A program made the translations under genes and the position numbers. A stretch of DNA of 62,352 bases from an uncultured Bacilli bacterium (GTDB lineage: Bacteria > Bacillota_I > Bacilli_A > RF39 > UBA660): NCBI GenBank assembly GCA_934090935.1, contig CAKOKD010000006.1:1-62352 (forward strand), read 5' to 3'. Below are positions 26,002 to 35,108 of the stretch, piece by piece. Below the pieces are notes generated by a model, which saw nothing but the letters and a program-made list of their open reading frames with translations, ran no database searches and was not told the origin of the DNA. Numbering within the stretch: the first letter of the stretch is position 1; each line of letters starts with the position of its first letter.

Positions 26002-26621
26002 TAGTAAGTTTAAATAAACCATCTCGTTTTAAATATCAAACGGTTGGAGTAATTGGAGATATCAACGATTTGTTAAATGAAGGTTTTGATATAGAAGGTC
26101 TTATGTACGATGATAATTGGACAGTAAAAAGATTTTTAAATGGTTTTCACTTTAAGATAAATGAACGAATTATAACTCTTTTTAATATGTTAGAACTAGA
26201 TTTGGATTTATTAAATAAAAAAATAAAAAATATATCTAAAACAGATTTTAAGTTTGTTTTACTAACTTTTGCTATACTTAAAAACTATAAAACGATTGTC
26301 TTTGATCATATGGATTTAAATATAAGTCATAAGGATAGAAAGAAACTTCTTAGTTTTATAAGAAAAATAAAAAATGATGAATTAACCTTTATCTTTTTAT
26401 CAACAAATATGGAATTTCTTTATAAAGCAAGTGATCATTTGATTATCTTTGATGAAGGAAAGATTGTTTATGATGATTTAATAGATGATGCATATAATGA
26501 ATCTATTATTGATTCAAAAATCATTAAGTTTATTAACTTAGCAAATAAAAAAGGAGCAAATTTAATTTATACATTTGATAGAAAAGAACTTTTAAAGGAT
26601 ATCTATAGGAGTGTGATGTAA
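25992..26621 (+). CDS. Second degenerate EcfA-like ATPase, Walker A lost
   Basis: The 209-residue protein keeps the order of an ABC ATPase but not its active residues. At the Walker A place it reads VGVIGDINDL with no GKT/S. The signature region is NISKTDFKFVL, Walker B is TIVFDHMDLN with His for the catalytic Glu, and the H-loop area reads FIFLSTNMEF. It is shorter than a normal EcfA. The frame is intact, so it is maintained under selection rather than a pseudogene. It overlaps the preceding gene and truA by 10 and 1 bases. No ecfT gene is present. Confidence 0.6.
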   Translation: MEVVVSLNKPSRFKYQTVGVIGDINDLLNEGFDIEGLMYDDNWTVKRFLNGFHFKINERIITLFNMLELDLDLLNKKIKNISKTDFKFVLLTFAILKNYKTIVFDHMDLNISHKDRKKLLSFIRKIKNDELTFIFLSTNMEFLYKASDHLIIFDEGKIVYDDLIDDAYNESIIDSKIIKFINLANKKGANLIYTFDRKELLKDIYRSVM

Positions 26622-27343
26622 TGCGTTACTTAGCAAGTGTGAGCTATGATGGTTCAAAATTTTATGGCTTTCAACGATTAAAAAATAAAAAGTCTGTTCA
26701 AGGTGAACTTGAAAAAGTTTTAACCCATATAAATAAAACGATAGTTTTAGTAAAAGGAGCTGGAAGAACTGATCGTGGTGTTCATGCAATTGATCAAAAA
26801 ATACACTTTGATTTAAATATCAAAATTGATATACCACATTTACTTCTAGCAATTAACAGTAGATTAGATCCAGCTTTGAGAGTTAATTACATTGAAGAAG
26901 TGTCAAGTGACTTTCATGCTAGATTTGATTGTATTCAAAAAAAATATCAATATATTATAAATATGGGTGAATATGATTTATTTATAGACGATTATGTTTA
27001 TAATTATAATAAAAAATTAAATATTAAGAATATGAAAAAAGCAAGTAAATACCTACTTGGAGCACATTCATTTAAAGTATTTACTTCTGGAGAAAGAGAA
27101 AACTATAACTCTATAATATCCAAAGTTGATTTCAAAAAATGCGGAAATATGTTATATATTACATTCACAGGAGTAAGTTTTTATCGATATATGGTTAGAA
27201 ACCTAGTAGGAGCACTACTTTTAGCTGGAGAAGGACGCATGCCAATAACAGGCATAGAAGAGATGCTAAGCCAATCAAAAAATATATATAATTATATGAC
27301 AGTTCCTGCAAATGGTCTTTATTTAATGGAAGTTAAATATTAA
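26621..27343 (+). CDS. truA: tRNA pseudouridine synthase A
   Basis: The 240-residue enzyme that makes pseudouridine at positions 38-40 of the tRNA anticodon arm. The catalytic Asp is in GAGRTDRGVHA; other blocks are VSYDGSKFYGFQ at the start, FHARFDCIQKKYQYII in the middle and SFYRYMVRNLVGALL near the end. Start ATG 26621 after AGGAGTG; the first A is also the last base of the preceding stop codon. It is the last gene of the ATPase-pair operon and precedes rplM-rpsI as in Bacillus. Confidence 0.95.
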   Translation: MRYLASVSYDGSKFYGFQRLKNKKSVQGELEKVLTHINKTIVLVKGAGRTDRGVHAIDQKIHFDLNIKIDIPHLLLAINSRLDPALRVNYIEEVSSDFHARFDCIQKKYQYIINMGEYDLFIDDYVYNYNKKLNIKNMKKASKYLLGAHSFKVFTSGERENYNSIISKVDFKKCGNMLYITFTGVSFYRYMVRNLVGALLLAGEGRMPITGIEEMLSQSKNIYNYMTVPANGLYLMEVKY

Positions 27344-27401
27344 TAAAATATATATTTGTTCATATAAATTTAGTATATTAACAAAAAGGTGAAAAAAATG
27401 T

Positions 27402-27430
27402 TTGACATTTACAAGGACATAGCATATAAT
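27402..27430 (+). promoter_or_regulatory. rplM-rpsI promoter
   Basis: TTGACA (27402-27407), a 17-base spacer and TATAAT (27425-27430): a consensus promoter. Confidence 0.88.
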
Positions 27431-27437
27431 TTTAACT

Positions 27438-27516
27438 GGTACATTTTTTAAATTCAGATATTGGATTCGATGTGGGAAGTTGATGAAGATAGGAATTTTT
27501 GAAAGGGAAAAATATT
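27438..27516 (+). promoter_or_regulatory. rplM 5' leader, possible L13 leader
   Basis: About 80 bases of untranslated leader between the promoter and rplM. Its place matches the L13 leader known upstream of rplM in Bacilli, but I could not draw the consensus structure with confidence. Confidence 0.35.
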
Positions 27517-27948
27517 ATGAAAAACACATTTATGCAAAAGAAAGAAACAGTAGAACGTAAATGGTATGTGTTAGATGCTACTGATTTACCTTTAGGTAGA
27601 GTTGCTACTAAAGCTGCTCATATGCTAAGAGGAAAACATAAAGTAACATTTACACCTCATATCGATTGTGGAGACTACATCATTATAACTAATGCTAGTA
27701 AAGTTAAATTAACTGGTAATAAGTTAAATGATAAAATGTATTATAATCACTCAGGATATACTGGTGGATTAAGAGAAAGAAATGCAGCTGAGATGATTGA
27801 AAAATATCCAGTTGAAATGGTAGAAAGAGCTGTTAAAGGAATGCTTCCTCATAACCGTTTAGGAAGACAAATGGCTAAGAAGTTATTTGTTTATGCAGGT
27901 GATGCTCATGAACAACAAGCTCAAAAACCAGAAAGCATAAGTTTATAG
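27517..27948 (+). CDS. rplM: 50S ribosomal protein L13
   Basis: A 143-residue large-subunit protein that binds 23S rRNA early in assembly. Recognised by RKWYVLDATDLPLGRVATK, LRGKHKVTFTPHIDCGD and GMLPHNRLGRQ. Start at ATG 27517 with AAAGGG upstream; an in-frame ATG at 27499 lies before the ribosome site and would add six unmatched residues. Followed 13 bases later by rpsI, as in nearly all Firmicutes. Confidence 0.96.
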   Translation: MKNTFMQKKETVERKWYVLDATDLPLGRVATKAAHMLRGKHKVTFTPHIDCGDYIIITNASKVKLTGNKLNDKMYYNHSGYTGGLRERNAAEMIEKYPVEMVERAVKGMLPHNRLGRQMAKKLFVYAGDAHEQQAQKPESISL

Positions 27949-27961
27949 GAGGTAAGGAATA

Positions 27962-28375
27962 ATGAGTAAAGTTATAACAGCTACAGGAAGAAGAAAATCA
28001 AGCGTAGCACAAGTTAAAATGGTTCCAGGAACTGGTAAAATTATCGTTAATGGAAAAGATGTAAATGAATACTTACCTTTTGAAGTTCTAGTTATGGACT
28101 TACGTCAACCATTAGTTTTAACAAACAATGAATCAACTTTTGATATCACTGTTAATGTTAAAGGTGGCGGATTCTCTGGACAAACTGGAGCAATAAGACT
28201 TGCTATTACTAAAGCATTACTTGAATATGATAAGGATACTGATCCATCAAGTGAAACTGCTTATAGAAGAATCTTAAAAACTGAAGGATTTATTACTAGA
28301 GATCCAAGAGTTAAAGAACGTAAAAAATATGGTCTTAAAAAAGCTCGTAGAGCACCACAATTCTCAAAACGTTAG
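27962..28375 (+). CDS. rpsI: 30S ribosomal protein S9
   Basis: A 137-residue small-subunit protein whose C-terminal tail reaches the P-site tRNA. Seen in TGRRKSSVAQVKMVPGTGKI at the start, GGGFSGQTGAIRLAI in the centre and the basic end KYGLKKARRAPQFSKR. The terminal K-R is conserved. AGGAGG sits 7 bases before ATG 27962. Confidence 0.97.
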   Translation: MSKVITATGRRKSSVAQVKMVPGTGKIIVNGKDVNEYLPFEVLVMDLRQPLVLTNNESTFDITVNVKGGGFSGQTGAIRLAITKALLEYDKDTDPSSETAYRRILKTEGFITRDPRVKERKKYGLKKARRAPQFSKR

Positions 28376-28387
28376 AATGTTTCAATG

Positions 28388-28410
28388 CCTTGCTATATGC
28401 AAGGTTTTTT
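28388..28410 (+). terminator. rplM-rpsI terminator
   Basis: CCTTGC-TATAT-GCAAGG hairpin with six T. Confidence 0.88.
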
Positions 28411-28456
28411 CTTGCATAAAATATGTATTTATCATAAAATAGACTTGGGTGATGAG

Positions 28457-30040
28457 ATGAAAAAGATATCTTTTGCTGCTTTACTAACAAGTTTTATAAT
28501 ATCCTTATCTCTTATCGTAGGTTCAACAATTAAAACTTATGGATCCATAAGATATTTAGTTGTTTCCACACATTTCATCAGTAACTTTATCGATTTTTTA
28601 GTTCATTTAATTATTTGGTATTTTATCATTATTGCTATATTTAAGCTATTAAAAAGAAAAACAACGATAAATAATAAGGTATTTAAATTTATATTTAATG
28701 ATCATCCTTTACTAATGGTTTTTATTCTTTTATTTTTAATTGGATTACCAATTGTTGTAACTTTTTATCCTGGTCCAGTTCAATGGGATGGAATGTGGCA
28801 ATTAAATTATTATTCGGGAGTGCTTCCATGGAGCAATCACCATCCAATATTCTCGACATATATTTTAGGAACATTTCAAAAAATTGGATCGATTGTAGCT
28901 GATGATAACTTTGGAATATTCTTATTTACTTTTACTCAATATACTTTGTCCTGTTTCATATTTGCAAATATCATTGACTTTCAAAACAAATTAGGAACAT
29001 CTGATATAATCAAGCTATTAACATTTTTATTTTTTGCATTAAGTCCATCCTGGTATCTTTATGCTTACACATTTATGAAAGACACTTCATACTATCTAAT
29101 ATTTATTATTTTCTTTATCAATTACATAAAATTTTTCTATAATGAAAGCGATAAAAAAAGTATCATAATCTTATTAATTTCATCATTGCTTTTAATGCTT
29201 ATTAGAAATAATGGAATATATGTTGTAAGCGTGTCGTTTCTAGCGTTGTTCTTTTTAAAACCAGATTATAAAAAAATATCAATTTCTTTTGTTGTTTTGT
29301 TCTTTATTATTCAACTTATTCTTAACACAATCATTAAGATGAACGGAATAGAACCAAGCAACATCCGAGAAACTTTATCGATACCAGTTCAACAAATAGC
29401 TAGATACACAATTTATAACAATTTGACAGAAGAAGAAAAAGACAAATTATCAAAGGTATTTATGTATGATGAAAATGATTTTGCTGAAAACTATAATCCT
29501 GATATATCAGATCCAATTAAGGAAAGCTTAGTCATTGAAACAAAATCAGATTTAAAAGATTTTTTATCTCTTTGGTGGAGTTTACTAAAAAAGGATCCCG
29601 TTACTTATATTGATGCAACTCTTAATAACACTTATGGATACTTTTATCCTTATAAAGAAGATGTAAAAGAAAGCATTGGTTACTTTAGAGTTGTAAACAA
29701 CAAAAGAATAAATAAAGGTAACTTTGACTTTTATATGAACAAAAGATATAAAAAGTTTAGAAAAGGATTTGAAGAATGTTTTTATCAATTGAGAAGAAGT
29801 AAATATATAAGATTTATATATAATACAGGAACATATTTCATTATTTTAGTAATTGTTTTAGGCTATTCTATTTATATAAAGAGACGTGACTATTTGGTTA
29901 TCAGTATTCCATTACTTTTAACTTATGCATTCTGTATTTTATCACCGGTTAATGCATATCTTAGATATATGAATCCAATAATTGTAAGCTTACCAATAAT
30001 GATTTCACTTGTGACGTCAACTAAATATAACAAGAATTAA
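28457..30040 (+). CDS. Large polytopic membrane protein, DUF6020/GT-C like
   Basis: The 527-residue protein has about ten to twelve membrane helices with a larger outer stretch at about 310-440. Conserved-looking loops include YPGPVQWDGMWQL (about 103-115) and WSNHHPIFSTY (about 122-132), and LLMLIRNNGIYV further on. This fits the DUF6020 group, membrane proteins related in layout to GT-C glycosyltransferases that use lipid-linked sugars; activity is unproven. Start at ATG 28457 after GGGTGATGAG; the open frame further left runs through the rpsI terminator. Monocistronic between two hairpins. Confidence 0.7.
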   Translation: MKKISFAALLTSFIISLSLIVGSTIKTYGSIRYLVVSTHFISNFIDFLVHLIIWYFIIIAIFKLLKRKTTINNKVFKFIFNDHPLLMVFILLFLIGLPIVVTFYPGPVQWDGMWQLNYYSGVLPWSNHHPIFSTYILGTFQKIGSIVADDNFGIFLFTFTQYTLSCFIFANIIDFQNKLGTSDIIKLLTFLFFALSPSWYLYAYTFMKDTSYYLIFIIFFINYIKFFYNESDKKSIIILLISSLLLMLIRNNGIYVVSVSFLALFFLKPDYKKISISFVVLFFIIQLILNTIIKMNGIEPSNIRETLSIPVQQIARYTIYNNLTEEEKDKLSKVFMYDENDFAENYNPDISDPIKESLVIETKSDLKDFLSLWWSLLKKDPVTYIDATLNNTYGYFYPYKEDVKESIGYFRVVNNKRINKGNFDFYMNKRYKKFRKGFEECFYQLRRSKYIRFIYNTGTYFIILVIVLGYSIYIKRRDYLVISIPLLLTYAFCILSPVNAYLRYMNPIIVSLPIMISLVTSTKYNKN

Positions 30041-30056
30041 TTTTCTTGTTATTTTC
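30029..30056 (+). terminator. Terminator of the 28457 gene
   Basis: AACAAGAA-TTAATT-TTCTTGTT hairpin overlapping the stop codon, with a weak T-tail. Confidence 0.55.
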
Positions 30057-30100
30057 ATTTATTTATATTATACTACTTAGTGAATTTTTATGGAGGGCAT

Positions 30101-31423
30101 ATGGATAATGTATTAAAGTTTATTAATAACTTAAATATAAGTGAAAACGATACAGTTGTTGTTTCATGTTCTTATGGACCTGATTCAATGTATATGCTTT
30201 ACGTCATGCATACTTATTATAAATGTAAGGTTGTATGTGCTCACGTTAATCATAAAATGCGTCAAGCAAGCGAACAAGAATATATTGATTTAAAATCCTA
30301 CTGTGATAAAAATAACATCATATTTGAGGGAACGGAAATCCTTAACTATGAAACTTGTGATAATTTTCATGAGTATGCAAGAAACTTTAGATATGAATAC
30401 TTTGAAAGTATTGTAAAAAAATATCATGCTAAATATTTGTTTACTGCTCATCATGGTGATGATCTAATGGAAACAATTCTTATGCACATTTTAAGAGGTG
30501 GAAGCATTTATGGCTATTCAGGCTTTGATTTTATAGTTGATAAAGGCGATTATAAAATTGCTCGTCCTCTTATTTACTTATCCAAAGCAGAGATAGAAAA
30601 GTATGACAAAATATTAAATATTCCATATGCAGTTGATGAATCCAATTTAGAAGATCATTACACTAGAAATCGTTTTAGACATCATGTACTTCCATTTTTT
30701 AAAAGCGAAGAAAAAGATGCTCATTTAAAATTTTTAAATTTTGCTAATAATTTAAAAGAATGCACTAATTTTTTAGATAATTATGTATATTCAATAATTG
30801 ATAAGATTTATGTTGATAAAGTTCTAGATTTAAACGAATTTAAGCATCTTGATATTTATATTAAAAAAGAAGTTATTTATAAAATATTAATGCGTATTTA
30901 TAATAATAATTTGAGTTTAATAAATAGTAATCATGTTAAAAATATTTTAGATTTAATTGAAAGTGATAAACCAAGTGTTAGTATAAATATTCCAAATAAT
31001 ATATGTGTATTAAAGGAATACGATAAATTAATATTTAATTACAATAATAATATAAGCACTTATGACTATGTTTTAACTAAAGAAGTTATAACACCTTATG
31101 GAAAGATAACGAAAGTTTCATCAACTGATGATACAAGTAACAATACCATAAGATTAAATAGTTCAGATATAGTTTTGCCAATTCATATAAGATGCAAATC
31201 AGATGGAGATAAGATGCAAGTCAAAAACATGACGGGTTCAAAGAAGATCAGTGATATATTCATTGACTCCAAAGTTCCAAAACAAGAAAGAAATACATAT
31301 CCAATAGTAACTGACTATAAAGGTAAAGCTCTTTGGATACCTGGAATTAAAAAAAGTAAATTTGATATGGCAAAAGATAAAGTATATGATATAATATTAA
31401 AGTATGAAAAAGGAGAGAAATAA
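30101..31423 (+). CDS. tilS: tRNA(Ile)-lysidine synthetase
   Basis: The 440-residue enzyme that converts C34 of tRNA-Ile(CAU) to lysidine so it reads AUA. The PP-loop is VSCSYGPDSMYML (about 22-34); the family norm is SGGPDS, so the first Gly is Tyr here. Other blocks are AHVNHKMR, FTAHHGDDLMETILM, LRGGS and ESNLEDHYTRNRFRHHVLP, followed by the C-terminal substrate domains (IRCKSDGDKMQ, PKQERNTYPIV). Start at ATG 30101 after GGAGGG. One base separates it from ftsH, as in the tilS-(hpt)-ftsH cluster; hpt is missing here. Confidence 0.94.
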   Translation: MDNVLKFINNLNISENDTVVVSCSYGPDSMYMLYVMHTYYKCKVVCAHVNHKMRQASEQEYIDLKSYCDKNNIIFEGTEILNYETCDNFHEYARNFRYEYFESIVKKYHAKYLFTAHHGDDLMETILMHILRGGSIYGYSGFDFIVDKGDYKIARPLIYLSKAEIEKYDKILNIPYAVDESNLEDHYTRNRFRHHVLPFFKSEEKDAHLKFLNFANNLKECTNFLDNYVYSIIDKIYVDKVLDLNEFKHLDIYIKKEVIYKILMRIYNNNLSLINSNHVKNILDLIESDKPSVSINIPNNICVLKEYDKLIFNYNNNISTYDYVLTKEVITPYGKITKVSSTDDTSNNTIRLNSSDIVLPIHIRCKSDGDKMQVKNMTGSKKISDIFIDSKVPKQERNTYPIVTDYKGKALWIPGIKKSKFDMAKDKVYDIILKYEKGEK

Positions 31424-31424
31424 T

Positions 31425-33380
31425 ATGAATAAAAAAGTTAATACAAAACAAACTATTCCATATATAATGTTGATTGCAATAATCGCGGTTGTATTAATAA
31501 TGTTTAGCTTTAGTGGTTCAACTGTAAAAGAGCTTACATATGATGAACTTATTACAGAATTCTCTAAAGGAAACGTTACTGAAATAGTTACTTCTGAAAG
31601 AAGTGCAGCAGGTTACTACCAAATAACTGGAAAATTAAAGAATTACAAAAAAGGTGAGTATTTCTCTACAAAAGCTCCACTTTCAGAAACTGTTACAGAA
31701 ACATTAACAACATACTATACAACTAATGATTTTAAATGGACAGTAGAAAAGAATCCAGAAAACAATAACTGGGTAGCAATACTTATAAATGTTGTACCAA
31801 TGGTTATAATCGTTGGTGGAACAATAATTTTGTTCACTAAACTATCAGGATCAAATAAAAATAGTATGGACTTTGGAAGAAGCCGTGCTAAATTAAGTGA
31901 AGATGGTGGAAAAGTAAGATTTAAAGATGTTGCTGGACTTGATGAAGAAAAAGAAGAAGTAGAAGAATTAATAGATTTCTTAAAAAATCCTAAGAAGTTC
32001 CAAAAACTTGGAGCTCGTATTCCAAAAGGTGTTTTATTAGTAGGTCCTCCAGGAACAGGTAAAACATTACTTGCAAAAGCCGTAGCTGGAGAGGCAAACG
32101 TTCCATTCTATTATATAAGCGGTTCAGACTTTGTTGAATTATTTGTAGGAGTTGGAGCAAGCCGTGTAAGAGATATGTTTAAACAAGCTAAACATTCTGC
32201 TCCTTGTTTAATATTTATCGATGAAATCGATGCTGTTGGACGTCAAAGAGGAACAGGTTTAGGTGGCGGACATGATGAAAGAGAACAAACTTTAAACCAA
32301 TTATTAACTGAAATGGATGGATTTGGAGCAAATGAAGGAATAATTATCATTGCTGCAACAAACAGACCTGATGTATTGGATCCAGCCTTATTAAGACCAG
32401 GAAGATTCGATAGACAAGTTACAGTAAGTTTACCAGACCAAAAAGCTCGTTTAGCTATTCTTGAAGTACATGCTAAAGGTAAAGTATTTGCACCAAATGT
32501 AAATCTTGAAAACTTATCACATCGTACTCCAGGATTTAGTGGAGCTGACCTTGAAAACTTACTTAATGAAGCTGCGCTTTTAGCAGTAAGAAGAAATAAA
32601 TCAGCTATTACAATGGATGATATTGATGAAGCAACTGACCGTGTATTAATGGGACCAGCAAAAACAACTAGAAAAATCACTGACAAAGAAAAAAGACTTG
32701 TTTCTATTCATGAAGCAGGACATGCAGTTGTTGGACTAAAACTAGAAGATGCTGATGATGTTCATAAAATAACAATTATACCTCGTGGTATTGCCGGAGG
32801 CTACACAATGATGCTTCCAAAAGAAGAAAAAATGGCAGTAACTACTAAAAATGAATTACTAGCTCAAATAACTGGTTTATTAGGTGGACGTGTATCTGAA
32901 GAATTATTCCTAGGAGAAACAACTACTGGAGCAAGCGATGACTTTAAAAAAGCTACAAAGATTGCTCGTGCTATGGTAACTGAATATGGTATGAGTGATT
33001 TAGGTCCAGTTCAATTAGAAGAAAGAAGCGAGGGCGTATTCTTAGGAAGAGATTATAATAAATCTAAAAACTTCTCAGATGCTGTTGCTTTAGAAATTGA
33101 CCAAGAAGTAAGAAAAATCATTAATGAATGTTATAAAAAGACAACTGAAATCTTAAAGAAAAACAAGGATTTAGTTATGTCTATAAGTGATGCTTTAATG
33201 GAAAGAGAAACAATCACAAAAGAACAAATTGAAGAATTAGTTACTACTGGAAAGATTAGTGACGAAGTACAAACAGATGATTTAAAAGAATTAAAAAATA
33301 AAGCAAAAGAATTAGGCATTAAAGGATACACTAAAATGTCTAAAGAAGAATTAGAAGAAAAAATCAAAGAAGCTGAGTAA
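31425..33380 (+). CDS. ftsH: ATP-dependent zinc metalloprotease FtsH
   Basis: The 651-residue membrane-bound AAA protease for quality control. Two membrane helices (about 13-30 and 122-142) flank a small outer domain; AAA core with Walker A GPPGTGKT (about 205-212), Walker B FIDEIDAVG, SRH region NRPDVLDPALLRPGRFDR; then the zinc site HEAGH and the third ligand in TTGASDDF. The C-terminal tail after residue 600 is charged and helical and ends with LKNKAKELGIKGYTKMSKEE, a Rho-N/SAP-like helix pair that standard FtsH lacks. Start at ATG 31425, AGGAGAG upstream. Confidence 0.97.
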   Translation: MNKKVNTKQTIPYIMLIAIIAVVLIMFSFSGSTVKELTYDELITEFSKGNVTEIVTSERSAAGYYQITGKLKNYKKGEYFSTKAPLSETVTETLTTYYTTNDFKWTVEKNPENNNWVAILINVVPMVIIVGGTIILFTKLSGSNKNSMDFGRSRAKLSEDGGKVRFKDVAGLDEEKEEVEELIDFLKNPKKFQKLGARIPKGVLLVGPPGTGKTLLAKAVAGEANVPFYYISGSDFVELFVGVGASRVRDMFKQAKHSAPCLIFIDEIDAVGRQRGTGLGGGHDEREQTLNQLLTEMDGFGANEGIIIIAATNRPDVLDPALLRPGRFDRQVTVSLPDQKARLAILEVHAKGKVFAPNVNLENLSHRTPGFSGADLENLLNEAALLAVRRNKSAITMDDIDEATDRVLMGPAKTTRKITDKEKRLVSIHEAGHAVVGLKLEDADDVHKITIIPRGIAGGYTMMLPKEEKMAVTTKNELLAQITGLLGGRVSEELFLGETTTGASDDFKKATKIARAMVTEYGMSDLGPVQLEERSEGVFLGRDYNKSKNFSDAVALEIDQEVRKIINECYKKTTEILKKNKDLVMSISDALMERETITKEQIEELVTTGKISDEVQTDDLKELKNKAKELGIKGYTKMSKEELEEKIKEAE

Positions 33381-33395
33381 TCTTAGCTTTTTTCT
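33370..33395 (+). terminator. ftsH terminator
   Basis: AAGCTGAG-TAAT-CTTAGCTT hairpin overlapping the stop codon, then T-run. Confidence 0.85.
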
Positions 33396-33443
33396 TTTGT
33401 TGATAAGAAGGAATAAATATGTTATTATTTAGTCGGTGAGAAA

Positions 33444-33800
33444 ATGGAAAGCTTAGTATATGCTTACTTAGGCGATGCTGTATATGAACTTCATATAAGA
33501 AATTTTTTAATAAATAAAGGTATTGCTAAAGTAAAAGATTTAGCTCGAGAAAGTTTAAATTACGTAAGTGCTACTTCTCAACGAAGAATTTTAGAAGAAC
33601 TAATAAATCGTCAAATTTTAAGTGAAGAAGAAATCCTAATCGTGAATCGTGGCCGAAATGCATCAAGTCATCGCAGTAAGACAACTGATATAATAACTTA
33701 TAAAAAAGCAACTGGCTTAGAAGCGTTAATTGGTACATTATATAAAAATAATATAGAAAGATGTAATGAATTATTAAATTATATAACAGGTGAATTATGA
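33444..33800 (+). CDS. mrnC: Mini-ribonuclease 3
   Basis: The 118-residue RNase III catalytic domain without a dsRNA-binding domain, which matures 23S rRNA in Firmicutes. The metal-binding block is YAYLGDAVYELHIR near the N-terminus (D11), with SATSQRRIL, RGRNA and the second acidic block TGLEALIGTLY. It heads the mrnC-rlmB-sigH-like operon and overlaps rlmB by four bases. In Bacillus cysS precedes it; here ftsH does. Confidence 0.93.
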   Translation: MESLVYAYLGDAVYELHIRNFLINKGIAKVKDLARESLNYVSATSQRRILEELINRQILSEEEILIVNRGRNASSHRSKTTDIITYKKATGLEALIGTLYKNNIERCNELLNYITGEL

Positions 33801-34471
33801 GAGTTTGTGGAAAAAATGTTTTTAACGAATTAAATATTAAAACTATAAGAAAAGTATATCTTGCAGATACTTTTAAAGATAAAAGCATAATTGAAAAAAT
33901 TAAACAAAATAAAATACGTTACGTTAATATGGATTCAAAATCAATGGATGCTTTAATGAAACACAATCAAGGGATCATTATTGAAGTAGATGACTATGAA
34001 TACAAAACTTTAGATGAAATTCATGGAGATCCATTAGTTGTAATGTTAGATCATTTGGAAGATCCTCATAATTTTGGAGCAATTATAAGAACTTGTGAAG
34101 CGATTGGAGTAAAGAATATTATAATTCCTAAAGATCGTGGAGTAGTTGTAAATGATACGGTTGTAAAAACATCTACAGGGGCTTTAAGCAGAGTAAATAT
34201 AATTATGGTCACAAATTTAGTTAATGCCATAAATGAATTAAAAAGGGATGGCTATTTTGTTTATAGTGCTGAAGCAGATGGAGAAGATTTTAGAAAAGTA
34301 GACTATAACGATAAGAAACTTTTAGTAATTGGAAGCGAAGGAAATGGCCTTTCAAAACTAGTAAGAAACAATTCAGATGTAATTATCAGTATTCCTATGA
34401 AAGGAGAAGTAAATAGTCTAAATGCCTCTGTTGCTGCAGCTATACTTATATATGGAATAGGAGAAAAATAA
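33797..34471 (+). CDS. rlmB: 23S rRNA (guanosine-2'-O)-methyltransferase RlmB
   Basis: A 224-residue SPOUT-class methyltransferase. Short N-terminal substrate domain (about 1-65), then the knotted SAM domain: LDHLEDPHNFGAIIRTCEA, STGALSRVNI, LLVIGSEGNGLSKLV and IPMKGEVNSLNASVAAAI. The three TrmH motifs are intact. Start ATG 33797 inside the mrnC stop region (ATGA). It overlaps the sigma-factor gene by one base; yacP, present at this place in Bacillus, is missing. Confidence 0.93.
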   Translation: MRVCGKNVFNELNIKTIRKVYLADTFKDKSIIEKIKQNKIRYVNMDSKSMDALMKHNQGIIIEVDDYEYKTLDEIHGDPLVVMLDHLEDPHNFGAIIRTCEAIGVKNIIIPKDRGVVVNDTVVKTSTGALSRVNIIMVTNLVNAINELKRDGYFVYSAEADGEDFRKVDYNDKKLLVIGSEGNGLSKLVRNNSDVIISIPMKGEVNSLNASVAAAILIYGIGEK

Positions 34472-35076
34472 TGAATGAATATCCTGATAATGAGGTAGTA
34501 AATATGGTATGTGATAATGAAGAAGCAACGGATTTATTATATGAAAAGTATAAATATATAATAGATATACTATTAAGTAAATATCGTGCTGTATTAAAAT
34601 ATCATAATTTGGATGTTTTGGAAGTAAGACAGGATGCTATAATAGCTTTTATGGACGCTATTAACAATTATAATCAGGAAAAAAACGCATCACTTCCAAC
34701 TTTTATAACGATATGTGTTAATAGAAAGATTCAAAATGTGATTAGAAAATCAAGCACTATTAAAGAAACTGTTTTAAGGGAAAGTTTTTCTTTAGATTAT
34801 ACGTATGGTGATGATGATGAAACTACACTTGCTGATATAATAATTGAAGAAAATAGTAATCCGGAATTAAAAGTAATAAATAAAGAAAACTACAATATAT
34901 TGGTTTCTAAAATAGATGAGTCTTTAAGTCCGTTTGAAAAAGAAGTATTTGATTTGATGATTAATAATTTTCAAACGGAAGAAATATCAGAACTTTTAAA
35001 CGAACCAGTTAAGAAGATATATAACACGGCTCATCGAATACGAGATAAAATAAAAAAGTTGCTTGAAAATTATTGA
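34471..35076 (+). CDS. sigH: Sigma-70 family factor, SigH-like by position
   Basis: The 201-residue protein has region 2 (about 18-95, with LEVRQDAIIAFMDAINNYN and LPTFITICVNRKIQNVIRK for core binding, -10 melting and recognition) and region 4 HTH (about 145-200, SPFEKEVFDLMINNFQTEEISELL). It sits exactly where sigH lies in Bacillus, between rlmB and secE. The sequence is strongly diverged, so orthology rests on synteny. SigH in relatives drives stationary-phase, competence or early sporulation genes; I see no sporulation gene here except the exosporium-like collagen gene. It ends just before a new promoter for secE. Confidence 0.82.
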   Translation: MNEYPDNEVVNMVCDNEEATDLLYEKYKYIIDILLSKYRAVLKYHNLDVLEVRQDAIIAFMDAINNYNQEKNASLPTFITICVNRKIQNVIRKSSTIKETVLRESFSLDYTYGDDDETTLADIIIEENSNPELKVINKENYNILVSKIDESLSPFEKEVFDLMINNFQTEEISELLNEPVKKIYNTAHRIRDKIKKLLENY

Positions 35077-35101
35077 AATTAATACTTTTGTGTGCTATAT
35101 T
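35073..35101 (+). promoter_or_regulatory. secE-nusG promoter
   Basis: TTGAAA (35073-35078, overlapping the sigma-gene stop), 17-base spacer, TATATT (35096-35101) with TGC-type extended -10. Confidence 0.7.
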
Positions 35102-35108
35102 ATGTTTG

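Noticed and set aside
27398..27451. A 17-codon open frame with a good AGGTGA ribosome site after truA
   Set aside because: It overlaps the consensus rplM promoter (27402-27430), which explains its sequence; a leader peptide is not excluded but has no support.
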